Below are positions 1 through 12,887 of a stretch of DNA of 64,000 nt, in pieces (the stretch's first letter is position 1; each line of letters begins with the position of its first letter). Below the pieces are notes generated by a model. That model was not told the origin of the DNA, searched no databases, and saw only the letters and a list, made by a program, of their open reading frames with translations. The DNA is from Opisthorchis felineus (lineage: Eukaryota > Platyhelminthes > Trematoda > Opisthorchiida > Opisthorchiidae). The stretch spans positions 1,124,037 through 1,188,036 of the forward strand of contig SJOL01008668.1 in NCBI GenBank assembly GCA_004794785.1, given 5' to 3'. The translations under genes and the position numbers were made by a program.

Positions 1-408
1 CGCAAACCGTCACACCACGGTAAGGTCCAGTCTCTTCGTGACCTGATATACATAGGACTGCAACGTATGTGACATATCTGGAACTCAGGCTCCTTTAATC
101 AATGGGACCTAAAGTTCTAGTAATTTAATGACATTCCATTTTAGCGTCCTGACATCTCGTAGAAAATATGAAGCAAGATGCTTGATGTGTGGAAATTACT
201 GTAATGAAGGTGGATGAGGCTGGGGCGTTGGTGTACAATTATCAAGTCATTCGGGGAAGCTGACTGACGGAGGAGCCAAGCTCAGAGCCTATAGATGTTT
301 CACATACCCCTACAAAGCTATACTTCCTGTCATTCACCTGAATGGAATATGTTAAGAGGCCTAACAGTTCAGCGAACTTCAAACAGGCCTTTATTTGCAA
401 TCAAGTGG

Positions 409-505
409 AGAGGAACCGATTGAGAAGCCATCGTTTCATAAGGGCTTGGTAAACAATCGGTAGTTTTTTGTTTAGCAAGCCCTTCTGAAACGAGGCCTTT
501 ATTTG
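409..505 (-). repeat. Penelope-like terminal-repeat fragment
   Basis: This stretch matches, with divergence, the left end of the inverted element at 27.9-28.5 kb: both contain a GGAACCGATTGAG block, a CATCGTTT block and an AACAATCGGTAG block at similar spacing. It can fold into a hairpin, because GTTTCATAAGGGCTTG near 434 is nearly complementary to CAAGCCCTTCTGAAAC near 477. An 85-codon minus-strand reading frame (369-626) crosses it, but I treat that frame as repeat sequence rather than a gene. Confidence 0.45.
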
Positions 506-719
506 GTGCTCTGTGTAAATCGCGATATGTGGCTGTTTCGGCAAAATGAGACTTAGAGGAACGTTTAGTTAAAACCAAACTCTTTCTCTCGTTTAGACAA
601 ATCTGCTCGGTGATATTCCTTCCCATACTTTCACATTTCTTAGTTGCATCATCACATATTAAAAGATTTACAAGAAAGGTGGTTTGCGAAGCATGAAATT
701 TTGTGCTTTCTTCTTGCAG

Positions 720-797
720 TGCAAAACTATCATTAAGGTGTCACTGGAATATATCAAGATCCTCTTCGGAGAACTGGGACCCAGGGGTGTTTGTCAG
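720..797 (+). CDS. Gene A, internal exon (26 codons)
   Basis: An internal exon of a plus-strand gene that enters the window from the left. It has a textbook acceptor (pyrimidine tract TTTGTGCTTTCTTCTTGCAG ending at 719) and a textbook donor (CAG|GTGAGC at 797/798). The 78 bases are open in frame 1, so intron phase is 0 on both sides. The peptide starts CKTIIKVSLEYIKILF and looks like an amphipathic helix. I do not recognise the protein. It is joined by a 112-bp intron to the next small exon. Confidence 0.6.
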
Positions 798-909
798 GTG
801 AGCACTGAATTTGAGCAGATTCGCATGTCATGCTTCTAAGTACACCACGAAAGCTTTAAGCATATTGAAAAGGCAATAATTCTGTATGCGTATTCTCCAT
901 TGATTTTAG

Positions 910-928
910 GCGATCAGGCTTTGTTTAC
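910..928 (+). CDS. Gene A, 19-bp exon
   Basis: A very short exon between a good acceptor (CATTGATTTTAG ending at 909) and a good donor (TTAC|GTGAGT at 928/929). It starts in phase 0, which matches the exon at 720-797, encodes AIRLCL plus one base, and leaves phase 1. Its small size means the call rests entirely on the two splice signals and the phase match. Confidence 0.4.
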
Positions 929-3706
929 GTGAGTTGACATTTTTGAGAAGATGACACTTCAGCCAGTGGACGAAATGCTAATAGGTGTACGTTGTTTGCC
1001 ATCAATTTTTCGAAAAATCTAGTCCTCAGGATAACGAAATTAGACACGATAAAAGTGTAATATTCTATGGGGATTTGATTCCGTGTCTGGACTTTACACA
1101 ACAGGTGCTAAATTATTAATCATTTATCCCTCTCTCATTATTAGCACTGGCCTCATCAGTGGTTTAATCCATAATATGCTTTTCGAAATGGGATCACGAT
1201 AAAACTTTCCGTTTTTCAAAGGCATAATACAATGTGACCATGGGCTAGAACAATATACTTATGAGTATTTTAACATTGCTAAAGAACGGCTGATGTTAGA
1301 AACATCACTAACGAAGTTCGGTATGCATCCGCTACCGATTTTCCGGTCGAAAGTGATCGGACCACTGGACGACTGCACATAGATATGATAGCGCGGACGG
1401 TTTGCAAGGAACCGGGTTAGTTACAATGGCTGAGCCAGTGAATCTGACGTAAACTCGAAGGAGTAAGAAGAGCAGCCAAACCCAAAAACATCCATCAGGT
1501 GGTTTAAGCATGATGGCATTTTAATGAGCATTAGAACTACAGTAGACATTATTTGGATATTAGTTCAGAAATTAATTCACCACCCCTAGAGTTTCTATAC
1601 CCCAAAACGTTGTAGATTTTTACAGAAGTTCTAAAATTCAATAGAAGTCACCCCCAAACCGCTACAGGGATCGATTTCAAAGCACATTTCCCACTCAATC
1701 ATCATTAGATCTCCTGATCTCACACATTTGTTGCTCATTCCCATGACACTAGTGTAACTTGTCAGAACGTGTGGATGGTAGCAATACACCGAGGTTTCGT
1801 ACACGAAAGCGTGCGTAGGCCAAAACAGGTGCGTTCCACTTGTTCCCTAAAATAGCAGACTTGGTGCAGGTCCCAAAGAAGAGTTGAATATGAATGAAAA
1901 TTTTCCAATAATTTACCCCATAAAGCGCTGATGTGCCGTAGTTTTCTGTAGGTTCCTACATCTTGCTCGAAACTTAATGGATAGGGAAAATAAATCTGAT
2001 ACTTTGCTCATCATCGTTTGACGTCCAATCAAGCCACTGCGGCCAAACGGAGCGGAAGTAAGACGATGTAGGAATGATCAATAATGAGGTGGCAGGATAT
2101 ATCATCGATTGTCGCAACCCAGGTGCAACACATGTGCAGAGGACTTTAAAGAAAAACCTTTGAGCTAATTATCGATAAAACGAAGTAAATCAAAGCCAGG
2201 TGAAATTCAATTCTCATGCTACCCGGTTCTAAACGGTTTGTCCGATTGCACCAGATAGCTGTGCAGTGATTGGCCAGAGTCCTATGGGTGCTGCAACAAG
2301 GGATCACTTAAGTCGCTGAGGCATGCTGGTTGTCAACGCAGTGGATGCACATGTGGCGAATCACTTAGGTGGGTAGGTGGGACAGGCAACAATCTGCCTC
2401 GGTAACTGAGTTGATAGAACTTGTGTTCGGCAGGATGATGTAGATCGGGTCTACCCCCAGTAATCCTTTTTCGTATGTTCACACACCTGCACTTAGTACC
2501 TTGAGATCTACCAAATCCTCCATATCAGGACCAACCTGGATGGATCACCAATAAATTCAACTAATTCTACTATTTACAACCAAAACAGACTCTCAAGCAC
2601 CATCGTCATCAATTTTAGTGTGATATGACTCAATTTTTCTCTCATTTGCAAATGTTCACCGGCTTTTCCCATGTCCATCGCCACTGGACCTCGGCCTTTT
2701 ACGACCACGGTTTTATTGAATTGTCACGGTAAACGTTCATGGATCCAAGCTAATGTACGAGACTCAGAAACAGAACTCGGTCAACATGCAGGGAACTGAC
2801 TGAATTAGCCCCTCCTAGAATTGCTGGCTGAGTTTTTCCGTTGACAATCCATCAGAGAACCACCTAATTAGGCTTGTCCCGGGAGTCTTATTGTTCGCAT
2901 GAATCCACAAGAATAGTCCAGATGAACTTTTCCCGTCATTGAATACCACATCGCTGTAGTCTGAGTTCCAGGGGAATCTCGGAGACTGGACCGGTGGTGA
3001 CCTGAAAACTCATGGTCACACCACACTTCTGACTGCGAAAGGCTACTGCATGTTCCGGTCACTGAGGGGGAGCTTCACACGGTGGACCGCAGATACCGTG
3101 CAGAAATTTATTTTGACCTTCATATGGCCGGCGTTCTTTCCCGTGACTAAAACGGGAAATCCACTGCCTGCACGTAAGCAGGGCACCAGGACGATCCCAG
3201 ACATACGCAACTTCATCTGTATCGAAAGGTGTTTATGTTTTGACCTGCGCACCCTTGAATACATTCAAATGCGTCTAAACCTGATTTTTATCTTCAGATC
3301 TGTCTAGGTCGAGTTGCGCATTGAGCTAGAAGTGTTCCTGTTCTAATTTAGACGACTCAAAGGAGAGGACATCCTTTCAAAACGGAAGAGTTACATTTGT
3401 AACACGCCAAACCTCTATTTTGCATCCGCGAGGCTGTGGAACGGTAGAGAATTTCGTAACGCCACTTTCGGTCACTGCATTTAAACAGGCACTGGATAAA
3501 CATCGTGGTGCAATTTAGGCACCTAGAGATGCGAGCTAACACCTGGTGATCTATATTGTCGAATTCTGAGGATAATTCATCTTACCGCATAACTCGAGTG
3601 CAGTGGATTCACAGGATGGAACTGACACATGCCAAGTCACCTTCTGCTGTCCAAAACCTGAAGCTTATTGAACTTAAGGAAACGCTTACCAACATGCCAT
3701 ATATTG
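929..3706. other. Intronic sequence, no gene seen
   Basis: Apparent intron of gene A. Only short reading frames on both strands occur here, none with convincing splice sites. I saw no tandem repeat, RNA gene or recognisable mobile element. Confidence 0.5.
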
Positions 3707-3972
3707 GCGAAATACACTCATTTGCAAATCAATTTGGTTTTGCGGGAGACTCACCTGAAACCCAGCTGAATCTCTCGTTTATGATATTTTTAACCAAACT
3801 GGTTTGCAAATGAATGTATATCGCTAATTTCGTGCAATTTTGTTTAAAGTAGAACATAAGGTTGACGGAAACTCAGGGACTGCGCTTACCTGATGAAACC
3901 CAAGAAGGGCGAAACCGGTCATGGGCTGTCGGAGAATTTTCAGCAACCTTATGAGCAGCGTATTACGTCTAT
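3707..3972 (+). repeat. Hairpin-hammerhead repeat, copy 1 (near complete)
   Basis: A copy of the dispersed hairpin-hammerhead family. The 5' half is an inverted repeat: a left arm starting GCGAAATACACTCATTTGCA at 3707 pairs with a right arm ending near 3833. It continues into the family text AGAACATAAGGTTGACGG and then a hammerhead at 3867-3941. The 3' end is the shared ACCTTATGAG...TATTACGTC tail. Reading frames over it (3556-3813, 3921-4253) are artefacts of the repeat. Confidence 0.8.
3867..3941 (+). ncRNA. Type I hammerhead ribozyme, copy 1
   Basis: Core boxes are CTGATGA at 3890-3896 and GAAA at 3911-3914. The stem II hairpin is CCC/GGG around an AAGAA-type loop. The cleavage triplet is GTC at 3918-3920, so the predicted cut follows 3920. 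Inner stem I is GCTTAC (3884-3889) with ATGGGC (3921-3926), where the first pair is a C-A mismatch. Outer stem I is GGAAACTC (3867-3874) with GAATTTTC (3934-3941). The stem III strand ACCGGT is self-complementary and has no loop. Confidence 0.75.
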
Positions 3973-5971
3973 TCATGCCATGTATAAGTTTTGCCCAATT
4001 GACGCCTGATTATCCGGCCTTTGTTGCATATACCGGCTGGACATCGTTCATTAACACTGGGCAAGTGCGCATCACTCAAAATGCGGGTCGCGTACCTGGG
4101 CGGAGTACACTGGCCGGGAACATTCGGTCGTGTTTAGTGTGCAAAACTCCTCCGAGACCGCATGTATTTCTCGATTTTTCCGCTTCCATACAACGTAGTG
4201 CAGTCAAACGTTCGACCCGCACCATCCAGAACAGGTTTTCGCTAAATATGTAGTCAAAATCGATTTGGTTTACATCATGCCGTTCGGTGACAGGGTGTGA
4301 GACTATCAAAACCATTTCAATTATTCAGTTGATCACAGCTTTTCAGCTGCACTCAGCAAGTGCAGTTTTCAGACGGTCAGCTTCAGGGGCACGAGCGTAG
4401 TGTTCTCGACAGTGATTAGCACTCACGAGGTAAACAAGTCAATTATTCACCGGAGTCGGCGAAAGTTTGGGGCCTGAATCCCTGTTGGCTTTGGTGGAGA
4501 GAAAACATATCTGCGACCACTAGGGTGCCGAAACAAATAAAGGATGCATTGTAAAGAAACTGTCTAGATCGTAGATCTTTACAAAGTGGTTTCCGAGACA
4601 ATCCTTCCGATCAGAGTTCCAAAGAAATCAGAATTTTCCGCAAACCCTGTACGCCAGCGGTACAGAATTTATTGAGTTGCATGCTTATCCAGATAACCGT
4701 TAGCTCGAATATGGCATAAGCCCCCCTCATCTGACTTGGAGGCTGGGCATAACCGGCAAGCAACTTGACGTTTTCTGAGTCTGATATACACGAACCTGAA
4801 CAAACAGTACGATTGAGCAAAATACTCATGAAACATGGAACCAAGTAAACGGAAACTTGTATCTACTGGAATCATGACTGGAAGAAACTGGTGTTAGGTG
4901 ATTTTAAAAGGGTCCAGGTTTCGAATGAACTCGAACTGAATGAAAAAAGCGGAGATATTACAATAAGCGAGGTCACAATAATGAAGCTTTCATAGCTTTA
5001 GACACCTTTTGTAGTAGGTAAACGACAGAAACGCTAACGCAAACATCATGTTGGAAGATCGCGTCAGCGTAGATTGATCAGTTTCCATTCGTCCATGAAG
5101 AGCAAATCGGAAGAGATAGTTCAGTGTAGTAAAACCTTGATTCCTTCTGTTTCATTAACAAGAACATTGTTTCTATCCCAGCTGTATGAACACGGGTGAG
5201 GAAAGTAGGCCATTCAAAAACCTAGAGTACATAACGGTAACACCTAGTAAATCTAGAACCGCGAAGGTTCCTCCGATAGCATAGATGAACCATACAGGAG
5301 GACCAGGGATGTGTGGTAGAATCTGTAGACAATACTTATTTCACAATTCAAAGAGCAGATATTTCGTGGTGAAAAGTAAAAGATGCCACATATTCAGGAA
5401 CGTGTCAACTTTCTCGCTCACCTTAAAACAGTCTTAGTAGCAGCTCACACTTTTTGGCGGGCAACATGACAGTTAAGGATTTCTGCGCACACCGACTGTA
5501 AATTCAGGACTGACCTGTCTAGGGCTGATATTTAACATTTGAATAAATTAAGGCCAGAAACTCGGATGTTTTGTGACCTGTGTTGGCCGACCAGCCGGTT
5601 ATTTGAATCATCCGTCCAAGAAGGTTCTGATAGCATTTCGCACCTACCACTTGAGTAGTACACTGTGTTTAAATTGTTCTCATTTCCGATTTTCGTCTAA
5701 ACAAAAATTAGCAAGTGCTTCTAATTTTCCTTCGCACTTTTATCTCGTTGAGTTAATAATAGACAAATCGATAGGCGTCTGTGGGAATGTAGATTTTTTA
5801 TCGTTAATCTGTTCGCTAAGCTAGATAATTTAATTGCGCACCTTCAATTGAGTTATTGGTCTCTGCTATCTACCGGAAAGTCATGGCTACCAGTCACTCT
5901 GACTGCGTACACCCTTTTGATTCATCTTGTTGAAGAAGAGTCTGACGCCACCGTTACACTCTTTCTTTTAG

Positions 5972-6000
5972 CTCTGCGAGGCGAAATGTCATTAAATGGA
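5972..6000 (+). CDS. Gene A, candidate 29-bp exon
   Basis: The acceptor is excellent (CACTCTTTCTTTTAG ending at 5971) and the donor strong (GGA|GTGAGT at 6000/6001). In the frame starting in phase 1 it encodes LRGEMSLNG and leaves phase 0. That fits both the preceding 19-bp exon (phase 1 out) and the exon at 12888 (phase 0 in). A second frame, phase 2 in and 1 out, is also open, so the frame is not certain. Confidence 0.45.
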
Positions 6001-6682
6001 GTGAGTTCATCAGGTGCTCTGTGGTAGTTACCTACCATAATGTCTTACGGGAATCTGACTAACCTAGCTGAAGAAAATGCAAAAATGGTCAATTTCTGCT
6101 TCACTCTGTTACAATCTACTCAAAATACTGAGACAATTTTTCAATGGAAGAGTTCACACCAGTGTTACTTCGTTTTGGTAGTAGACCCCTATTTGATTTA
6201 TAACTGTGGAATAGTACTTTTCTTTGAAAAAAATACTGAGACAAAATCATATAGTTTCTTGAGTATTTTTCTGAACAGTCGAATTGAGAAAACCGAAGTT
6301 TTGCTTCAAATCATTGGAGAACACCAACTGAATTGTTGAATTATAATTTTGCTAATTTACTACTCGTGCTTCATAAAAACACTCAGAAGAACTCAGAAGA
6401 ATTTTTCTCACAGCTAGGGTCAATGCCTATGTAGGGAGCTTAGGAACAAACCGGAAGGAAATCGAAAACACTAAGATAAACGTGCCTTGCAATCAATAAA
6501 AAAATAAAGTGAGTATGACAACATTCCCACCTACTACATATTGTCAGTAGTCCACAACTTAGCTGGTTGTGTAAGCTTCATTGGCTGTTCCCTTGAACTA
6601 CAGCCTGTTGTCTTGAGGGACTTCAAAACCCAGTGATTTTTGCAAGTACGTCTGGGTGTGCAATTGCTAACCCTTCAAGTGT

Positions 6683-6822
6683 CAGCTATTCTTCAGCTAG
6701 TTCGTCATCGAGATATCACTTCACTTCGTTTGTGCTTCAAACCTTCGAGGGTTACTCTTGGATCAAGAGCAGTTCAGAAAATACCATTCACGACTGCTTG
6801 GTTTCACAACAGAACTTCCAAG
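6683..6822 (+). CDS. Doubtful coding stretch
   Basis: Two overlapping plus frames are open here (6633-6830 and 6640-6825). Acceptor-like AGs lie near 6682 and 6692, and a weak donor CAA|GTGATG lies at 6822. The serine-rich frame (SSASSSSRYHFTSF) and the arginine-rich frame (VRHRDITSLRLCFKPSR) are about equally plausible. This could be an exon of gene A, an exon relic or chance. Confidence 0.2.
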
Positions 6823-7070
6823 TGATGTAAATTTCCTGCAGTACTTGCTTCTGTAAAGTCTGAAGACCCAATGACATTGATCTTTTTTAATGTAGAGTTG
6901 CTAATTGTTGATTTCAAAGCGGCGGTCCTGTACCCTCAAAACTGGATTTCATTAGCCAACTGAATTTGACCGAAGCTGAATATACAACTGTTTTGTCCAT
7001 ATTGAGATTCATTAGGATTGCGCCTCATATTTTTTGTTTTTCATTTTGATGGAATGGAAACTACGAAGCG

Positions 7071-7072
<2 letters not shown>

Positions 7073-7104
<32 letters not shown>
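7073..7104. repeat. (CA)16 microsatellite
   Basis: Sixteen uninterrupted CA dinucleotides. Confidence 0.95.
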
Positions 7105-7105
<1 letters not shown>

Positions 7106-10100
7106 GATGAACTCATTAGGCCGTAATGCTTCATAGATTTGGCAAACGCTCCACATTATGTGGTAGACCCCAGGCTGGAAATTTTTTGACCCGCGTTACA
7201 TAACCCGGCGAGCAAACTAGGTTCAGGTGTATAGATCAACCTGTCAGGTGTCCTTGGGTTGGCTATTCTACCACTTCTTGGCAAAAGTGTGCTACTAGGT
7301 CGTTTTCCATAGACGCAGAAGAACAGCAGAATGGACCTCCCAATCGCTTACTAGGATATTTTGTTTGTACGTCATTCGCTTTGAGAAAAGTATTTGCTCA
7401 AGAAAATGAGCAACTTCAAAATAGTACTTTTATTGAGTATCTCCATCCAGATGGCGAAATTCATTTGATCTAACATTCAACTAGTTCCATGAGATCAGGT
7501 GTGTGAGTTGTAACACAAGATCCTTCATCCACATCCAAGCGCACTTAGGGTGATACCTATAAGAGCCATGTTACATGATAACTTAAATGCTATTTTTTCG
7601 GTGGTGGTAGAGAAACTGTGCGATACCTACAACCAGATTGACAGCTAACAGACACAGTAAAGTACATATGCCTATAAATTGGCTGGCCCTGATTCAGTTG
7701 ATTTAAAATGTCAAAAAAACATCCTTGAAAATGCAAAATACCAGTTTAAGAAGGAACACTTACTTCTTGATGCATGACGCCTAAACCCAACAAACAGGCT
7801 TTAGGCATCTGTGTCTATAAGACCTTGTTTCTTTTGCCTACAAAATTCGTATCTTGCTTGGAAAGGCGGAAGTTCACATTCCATTAAATATAGACTTAAT
7901 GCTTTGTCCCGGCTGCAAGTTGTGTTTGTGTCCTTACATCTTTACTTAGTTTCTCCAGATCTGACAAAAACTCTGACATTCTGTTTTCATGAATGGACCA
8001 CAAAATAGTCTAGGAATGACCACTGCATTTTTCAATCAACAGCTGGTCCAAAAATTTGCGTTGAATACACACTCCCGTATTTCCATCCTTCTTCGTGTAT
8101 CTATGTCAGACTTAATCCTAATTACTGATTCAGTGCAAATAGGATGACAGTGTAATACTTGGCTGCACACACGCGGCCTGTCGGAAGGCTATCTGAACCC
8201 CACAGGTGAACCTTAATCTACTTACTGGGTGATCTCAGGAGGGCTCACTGTCATTCATTGTAGTAAAGCGTCAGAACATGGGAGTCTCTCTTGTGCAAGA
8301 ATAACTGTAGAATGTTTTGTTCAGCAGCTCTTCTCTCCTTATTGTGAATATGGTTCCTATTCCATGATCCTCCACAATGAAGTATTTGAGGCTGACCCTC
8401 TAAAATAACTTCAGATGGTTCCCTTAGATTTAGCCCACCTACATCACTGTCACAACTCAGCATTTTCAAATCCCAGGCCAAGTATGCTTCATCCACTGCC
8501 CTTTCTTACCACATCCCTTTCTTATTTTCTGGACTACTTCAGTAACACTGTTACGTTATGGTACTGCCCATGAAGCCTGTGTCCAAAAGCATTAGGGTGA
8601 GAAAGGATGCATTTGTCAACTTTGCGGTCAGCGGTCCAGGCGACTCTTGTTGGAACTTTTCTCCCAAACACAATCTCTACCCTTCTCTGCCTAAGACTGC
8701 TGCAGTCGGTCAAAGCCCAGAGTCATCTTCGTCTTCCTCAACTCTGTCCTTCCCTACATTGCCTGATACCTCGTTAATAGTATCTTTTTAACAGGCAGTT
8801 TGAATTCACGGCTCCTAGCTAGGTAAAATACCTGTGAAACTAAATTTTTGCATGATTCCTTCTTTTTCCGTGTTTCCTTTTGCTCTCCCAACTTCGTTGT
8901 TACTTTTATGCTTACAATTCTTTTCCCAATACACGAATCTCTGATTGACTTGACTAAGACAGAGCCGATTATTCGACCAGTGTGTGCACACAAAATAGAC
9001 TAAAGTTGCAATGTCATTAAAGCACTTAAATATTTGTCTCAATGAGTAAACACAAATGGAGTGAACCGGATGAATGCGGCAGATAGATGAAAAGTGCAAG
9101 CTTCACTGAAACAGTGAAATTAGGTCACAATCCACTGGCACATTGAGTGAAATGAGTATGGTTTAAGGAACAAGCTGATAGAAAATTTGTGATAATTTGC
9201 AACGAACAGACCAGTGTTGTGTTCGAAAAGAGCGCTCGCCCCAATCAGTGTGCGCGTGCTGCGTGACAAATGTCCAATGAACGATCAGCTTCTGGATCCG
9301 GGCTTGTGAACATTCATTTGCATCGCCTACCGATCAGCACATTTGATTGTTCGCATCCACTGAACGATTACACATGGTGCAAGTGTTTTATCCAGTGTCT
9401 TCTTACTCTACATATCATCCGGCGCCGTACGCAGCGAGAAACTGTTTTCTGCAGCTCCGTGATTTCTGGCGTTTCGTACAGATAAGCCAGCCAGCGACCA
9501 GTCCGCATGTCTGTTGGCAGCCTTAAAAGCAACACAGCGTCGGATTGAATTCGCATTTTTTCTGACCAAAAACCAACACGTAAGACGTTTTCTATGAACT
9601 ACAACAACTACGATTATCGCCTGAAGGCACTCCAAGCACATAGGTTTGCCCCTATCCGCGCCTTTCACGAGGACCGTGCAAAACCCGAAACATTCATATA
9701 GCGTTTTATTTGCTACCAGTCTCTAAATTTTTTCACGGAAATGGCAGCAACTAAATCACTGGATATAGTTTCATTTGAATTTATTATGGTCTGATTTTTG
9801 TTCGCATGAGGAATGACTTATCAAAACATATCGAATGGGTTTGAGAATGGTGAGTCTCTCTGTAAGCCTAGGTTACTCGACACCATGCTTTAGGTCTTCA
9901 AGTATTGTAACTGAAATTCATTTATTGGTGTTTGTTTTCAAGGTGACGGAAAGTAAGTCAAAAGCTTTATCCTCGCTTTATTCCCCGCTTCCTTGACAAC
10001 TAGCAGTGAGAGGTGTTGGCAAGACCCAGTATAATATCCAGCATTTACGCGGCGTATCGTCGCATTGTTGCTTCATCCTGCTTTACGTTTTCAGCAAGAG

Positions 10101-10510
10101 ATCCCTGAATATGATTGAAACTTATCAAATCCTTCGACAGCATTCTGTGGCTATACATCGCATAACTTACATTGGCGCAGGCAGCAGATGAGCATGTTAC
10201 AGGATGTACAGTGAAGGGATGAACCAGCGACTTGGGCGAGAAACTGGGCTACTCCTGGGGAAGTTATCTCAATTGGTGATGGTCCTTCACATGGGCTTTG
10301 ACGTCAGATGAATGTTCAGCAGAAATTATGTGGTCTATTCTCTTTTTTCTGCCATTCGAACTTGTCAGAGATATCCGCTTCTACCCATCTGAAGAATCCT
10401 TATATGGGTGAAACATCTAGTTTGGTCGGGTCTTTCCGACCCGAACGACTTCTGTTGGTATTTCGAGGAGGTCTGGGAATTTTAACGGAGGTTTCGTCCC
10501 ATAAGTGAGG

Positions 10511-10620
10511 CTAACCTATGCTGAAAAGCCGAGAAGTACTGCACAGCTGTTTCATCCTTATTGGGAATCATCAGCAATGCGCTTCCCACAGAACCCGAGG
10601 CTGCGATTCGCCGGCCAGTG
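10511..10620 (-). repeat. Hammerhead SINE-like element, copy D
   Basis: Read on the minus strand, CTGATGA (10568-10574 reversed) is followed by a short UCC/GGA stem and GAAAC (10549-10553 reversed), then a family-specific tail, CTTCTCGGCTTTTCAGCATA. The same tail with a few changes follows the plus-strand hammerhead at 11129, so the two are copies of one family. Upstream on the minus strand is a tRNA-like box B resemblance (GGGTTCTGTGGG). This fits the tRNA-like SINEs with hammerhead cores known from schistosomes; family membership is inferred. Confidence 0.6.
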
Positions 10621-10924
10621 GTTGAACACTTAATTGTTTGCCGGTAAGCGGATGATTTATTACCTCACATTTAGGCAGGATATCGCGCCACTCACCCTTC
10701 CATCACGGGAAATGCACCACGTGGTCACTTGTCGGCTGGCATCTCGGGGCGCGTCTTCTCACGTGGAGGGTTCACTCGTGGCATGGATTTTTCTCCCTTC
10801 TGAGCTACTTATAGTCTGTTGGTAGTGTGAGGAGATTTCGGACTTTTCAATGGAGATTTTGTTCTGAATGTGAAGTTAGTATCTGGTAATGTGTTGGAAT
10901 ATTGGTTGCTCGGGTGCACTAATT

Positions 10925-11055
10925 GGTAATTGATCAGGTGGCTGTTGATCTGTTCGCCGAGTTTGGCTGAAGATGCCTCCTCGAATGGTGACGAAATGTT
11001 TGCAAATCAATTGCCAAGCTCGGCGAACAGATCAACAGCCACCTGATGAATTACC
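10925..11055. repeat. 42-bp inverted repeat (stem-loop), copy 1
   Basis: The left arm 10925-10966 and right arm 11014-11055 are equal in length and almost perfectly complementary (GGTAATTGATCAGGTGGCTG against CAGCCACCTGATGAATTACC at the outer ends), around a 47-base loop. A diverged copy lies at 40362-40530, and its left flank (TTGGAACATTGGTAACTCGG) also resembles the flank here, so this is a dispersed family. The loop has a CTGAAGA box right after the left arm and a GAAA box, but I could not fold a canonical hammerhead from it. Confidence 0.75.
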
Positions 11056-11084
11056 AACCGTAGTTAATATCTGCTGAAGGGTCG

Positions 11085-11205
11085 ATAGTCGCCGTGTAGA
11101 GACCTGAAACTTCGTGTGATGCACACTGCTGATGAGTCCCAGTAACGATGAAACAGATGCACAATGCTCCTCGACTTTTCAGCATAGACTGGCTTCACTT
11201 GCAGG
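11085..11205 (+). repeat. Hammerhead SINE-like element, copy A
   Basis: CTGATGA is at 11129-11135 and GAAAC at 11150-11154, separated by GTCCCAGTAACGAT, which can form only a 3-bp stem II. The downstream tail CTCCTCGACTTTTCAGCATA matches the tail of the minus-strand copy at 10.5 kb. It begins about 30 bases after the 42-bp inverted repeat, so the two elements are adjacent. Confidence 0.6.
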
Positions 11206-12887
11206 CGAAATCGAGCAACCTTTACTCGATATACATCTCTGGCCTACGATTAGCTTAGTCGGCCAGTGAGCGTTACTCAACTGTGGAATAATTATTGTTC
11301 AGCTCAAAAGAGGACGATACGGGATGTGATGCTTCTAGTTTCGACGTTTTCGCTCTTTACAACCTTGAGGTTTTTACACAATGCAAAAATTCAAGTTAGT
11401 CTAAGATATTCATGGTGCCTACGACTAAGGGACCAGCGGTCGCTCAGTGTGGATCTAAAAATGCGAATCAGTTGGTCATTCCTGGCATTTCGCTGTATGC
11501 ATGTAGGTACGTAGAGTAGGTAGTGCAACAAGGAGCGACCGACCGAGAGATCCCCGGAACAGCGAAGGAAACTATCATGCGACACTTGACAATGGTCTGA
11601 GGTCATGAAGAAACGAACCGTTTCAGTGTGAGTAAACCTCGCTCGAGTGTGAGAGCGCTTAACGGGTCATGTGCGTCACAGCGAAATATTTTCAAGGGTC
11701 CTATGGTGCAGTCTTCTGCAACTACAGTCTGTAGTGCTTTCTTCGACTGTGGGCCTCAGACTCGTGTATGGTCTACAAATGATCACAAACGCAATGTTGC
11801 TAACTTTACACGCAATATGTTCTCCCCTGACTGATTCACTTGACAGTAAAGCTCATGAGCTTCGCCCACGCTTGTCCTTTAAACCTCTGCATGCGCACTT
11901 TCACGGACAAACTTTCGCCATCATGGTTCGATGTCTATCCCGCACAATTCCCATACCTTGTGGTCAGAATATTTCACAGTTTCTCCTACACTTGTCCTGT
12001 TCTTCATTTGAGTTACTTCATTGCCCGTGGTGAGAGATCTTCAGGATAGTTTGGCAGTACGCACTTCATTAGTGGGTGAACGAAATAAAGGTGGGCAACA
12101 TACTTAAACGTGTTCGCTTGGTAAATCACTCAGCCATCTCTCCAGGGTCGATACTGGTTTGAGTCGGTCAACCGATAGTGAAATAAAAGTTTCGGTTCCA
12201 CTTCAAACAGCCTGGCTATCGAGTTTACGACATCCATCCTAAGTTGTTGCTGGTAACACTTCTGGTTTTTCCCATGGAGCCATTCTTGGGGCACATATGT
12301 TGTTGGCCTGTTTGTCGAGCTTGTCAAGTGTTTTGCACACGTTTCCTAACGATTCGAGAAGACATCATTTGTGTGCTGTTGGATGGGTGGGCCTATACAG
12401 GAGCCTACTCCTCTTGCTGACTTATGTCCTCCCATTGGTGCGAAAATTGTTGTATTGCATTAGATGGACTGTCACGGCTATTGATTTCTGGAGTCTAGTT
12501 ATTTCAATCGCAGCCCATCAGTTACTCCCGTGTAGGCGTCAAAGGTCAGAGGTCACATCTTTGTTTAGGGCCAAAAATGCGCAAAAGTGAGTCACGTGGT
12601 CATCTGGCACCATAACATGGTTAGGAGGGGCACTAATGCTGACTTGTAACTGAAAGGTCATCAGGAAAAACTGAACTGTGGCTGAAATGTTTCACAGCCA
12701 TCTGTCGTATCCAATCACTGAAATTTTCTACTTTTCTTCACGGACTTGAGTTCTTGACTAAGCTCACATTCGAGATGTCCCACATCGACACTGCATCTTT
12801 TCACAACGACAGTGAAGGATACCTACATTTCAGGTTCGTCTGAGGAGATGAATCATCTCTTCAAGGATTTCCTACCGGCATGTAGCG

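Noticed and set aside
3921..4253. 110-codon plus-strand frame
   Set aside because: It starts inside the hammerhead of repeat copy 1 and has no acceptor, motif or opposite-strand preference.
10925..11055. Hammerhead inside the 42-bp inverted repeat
   Set aside because: CTGAAGA and GAAA are present, but the stem I strands do not meet the core in the required register and no proper cleavage triplet adjoins the right arm.
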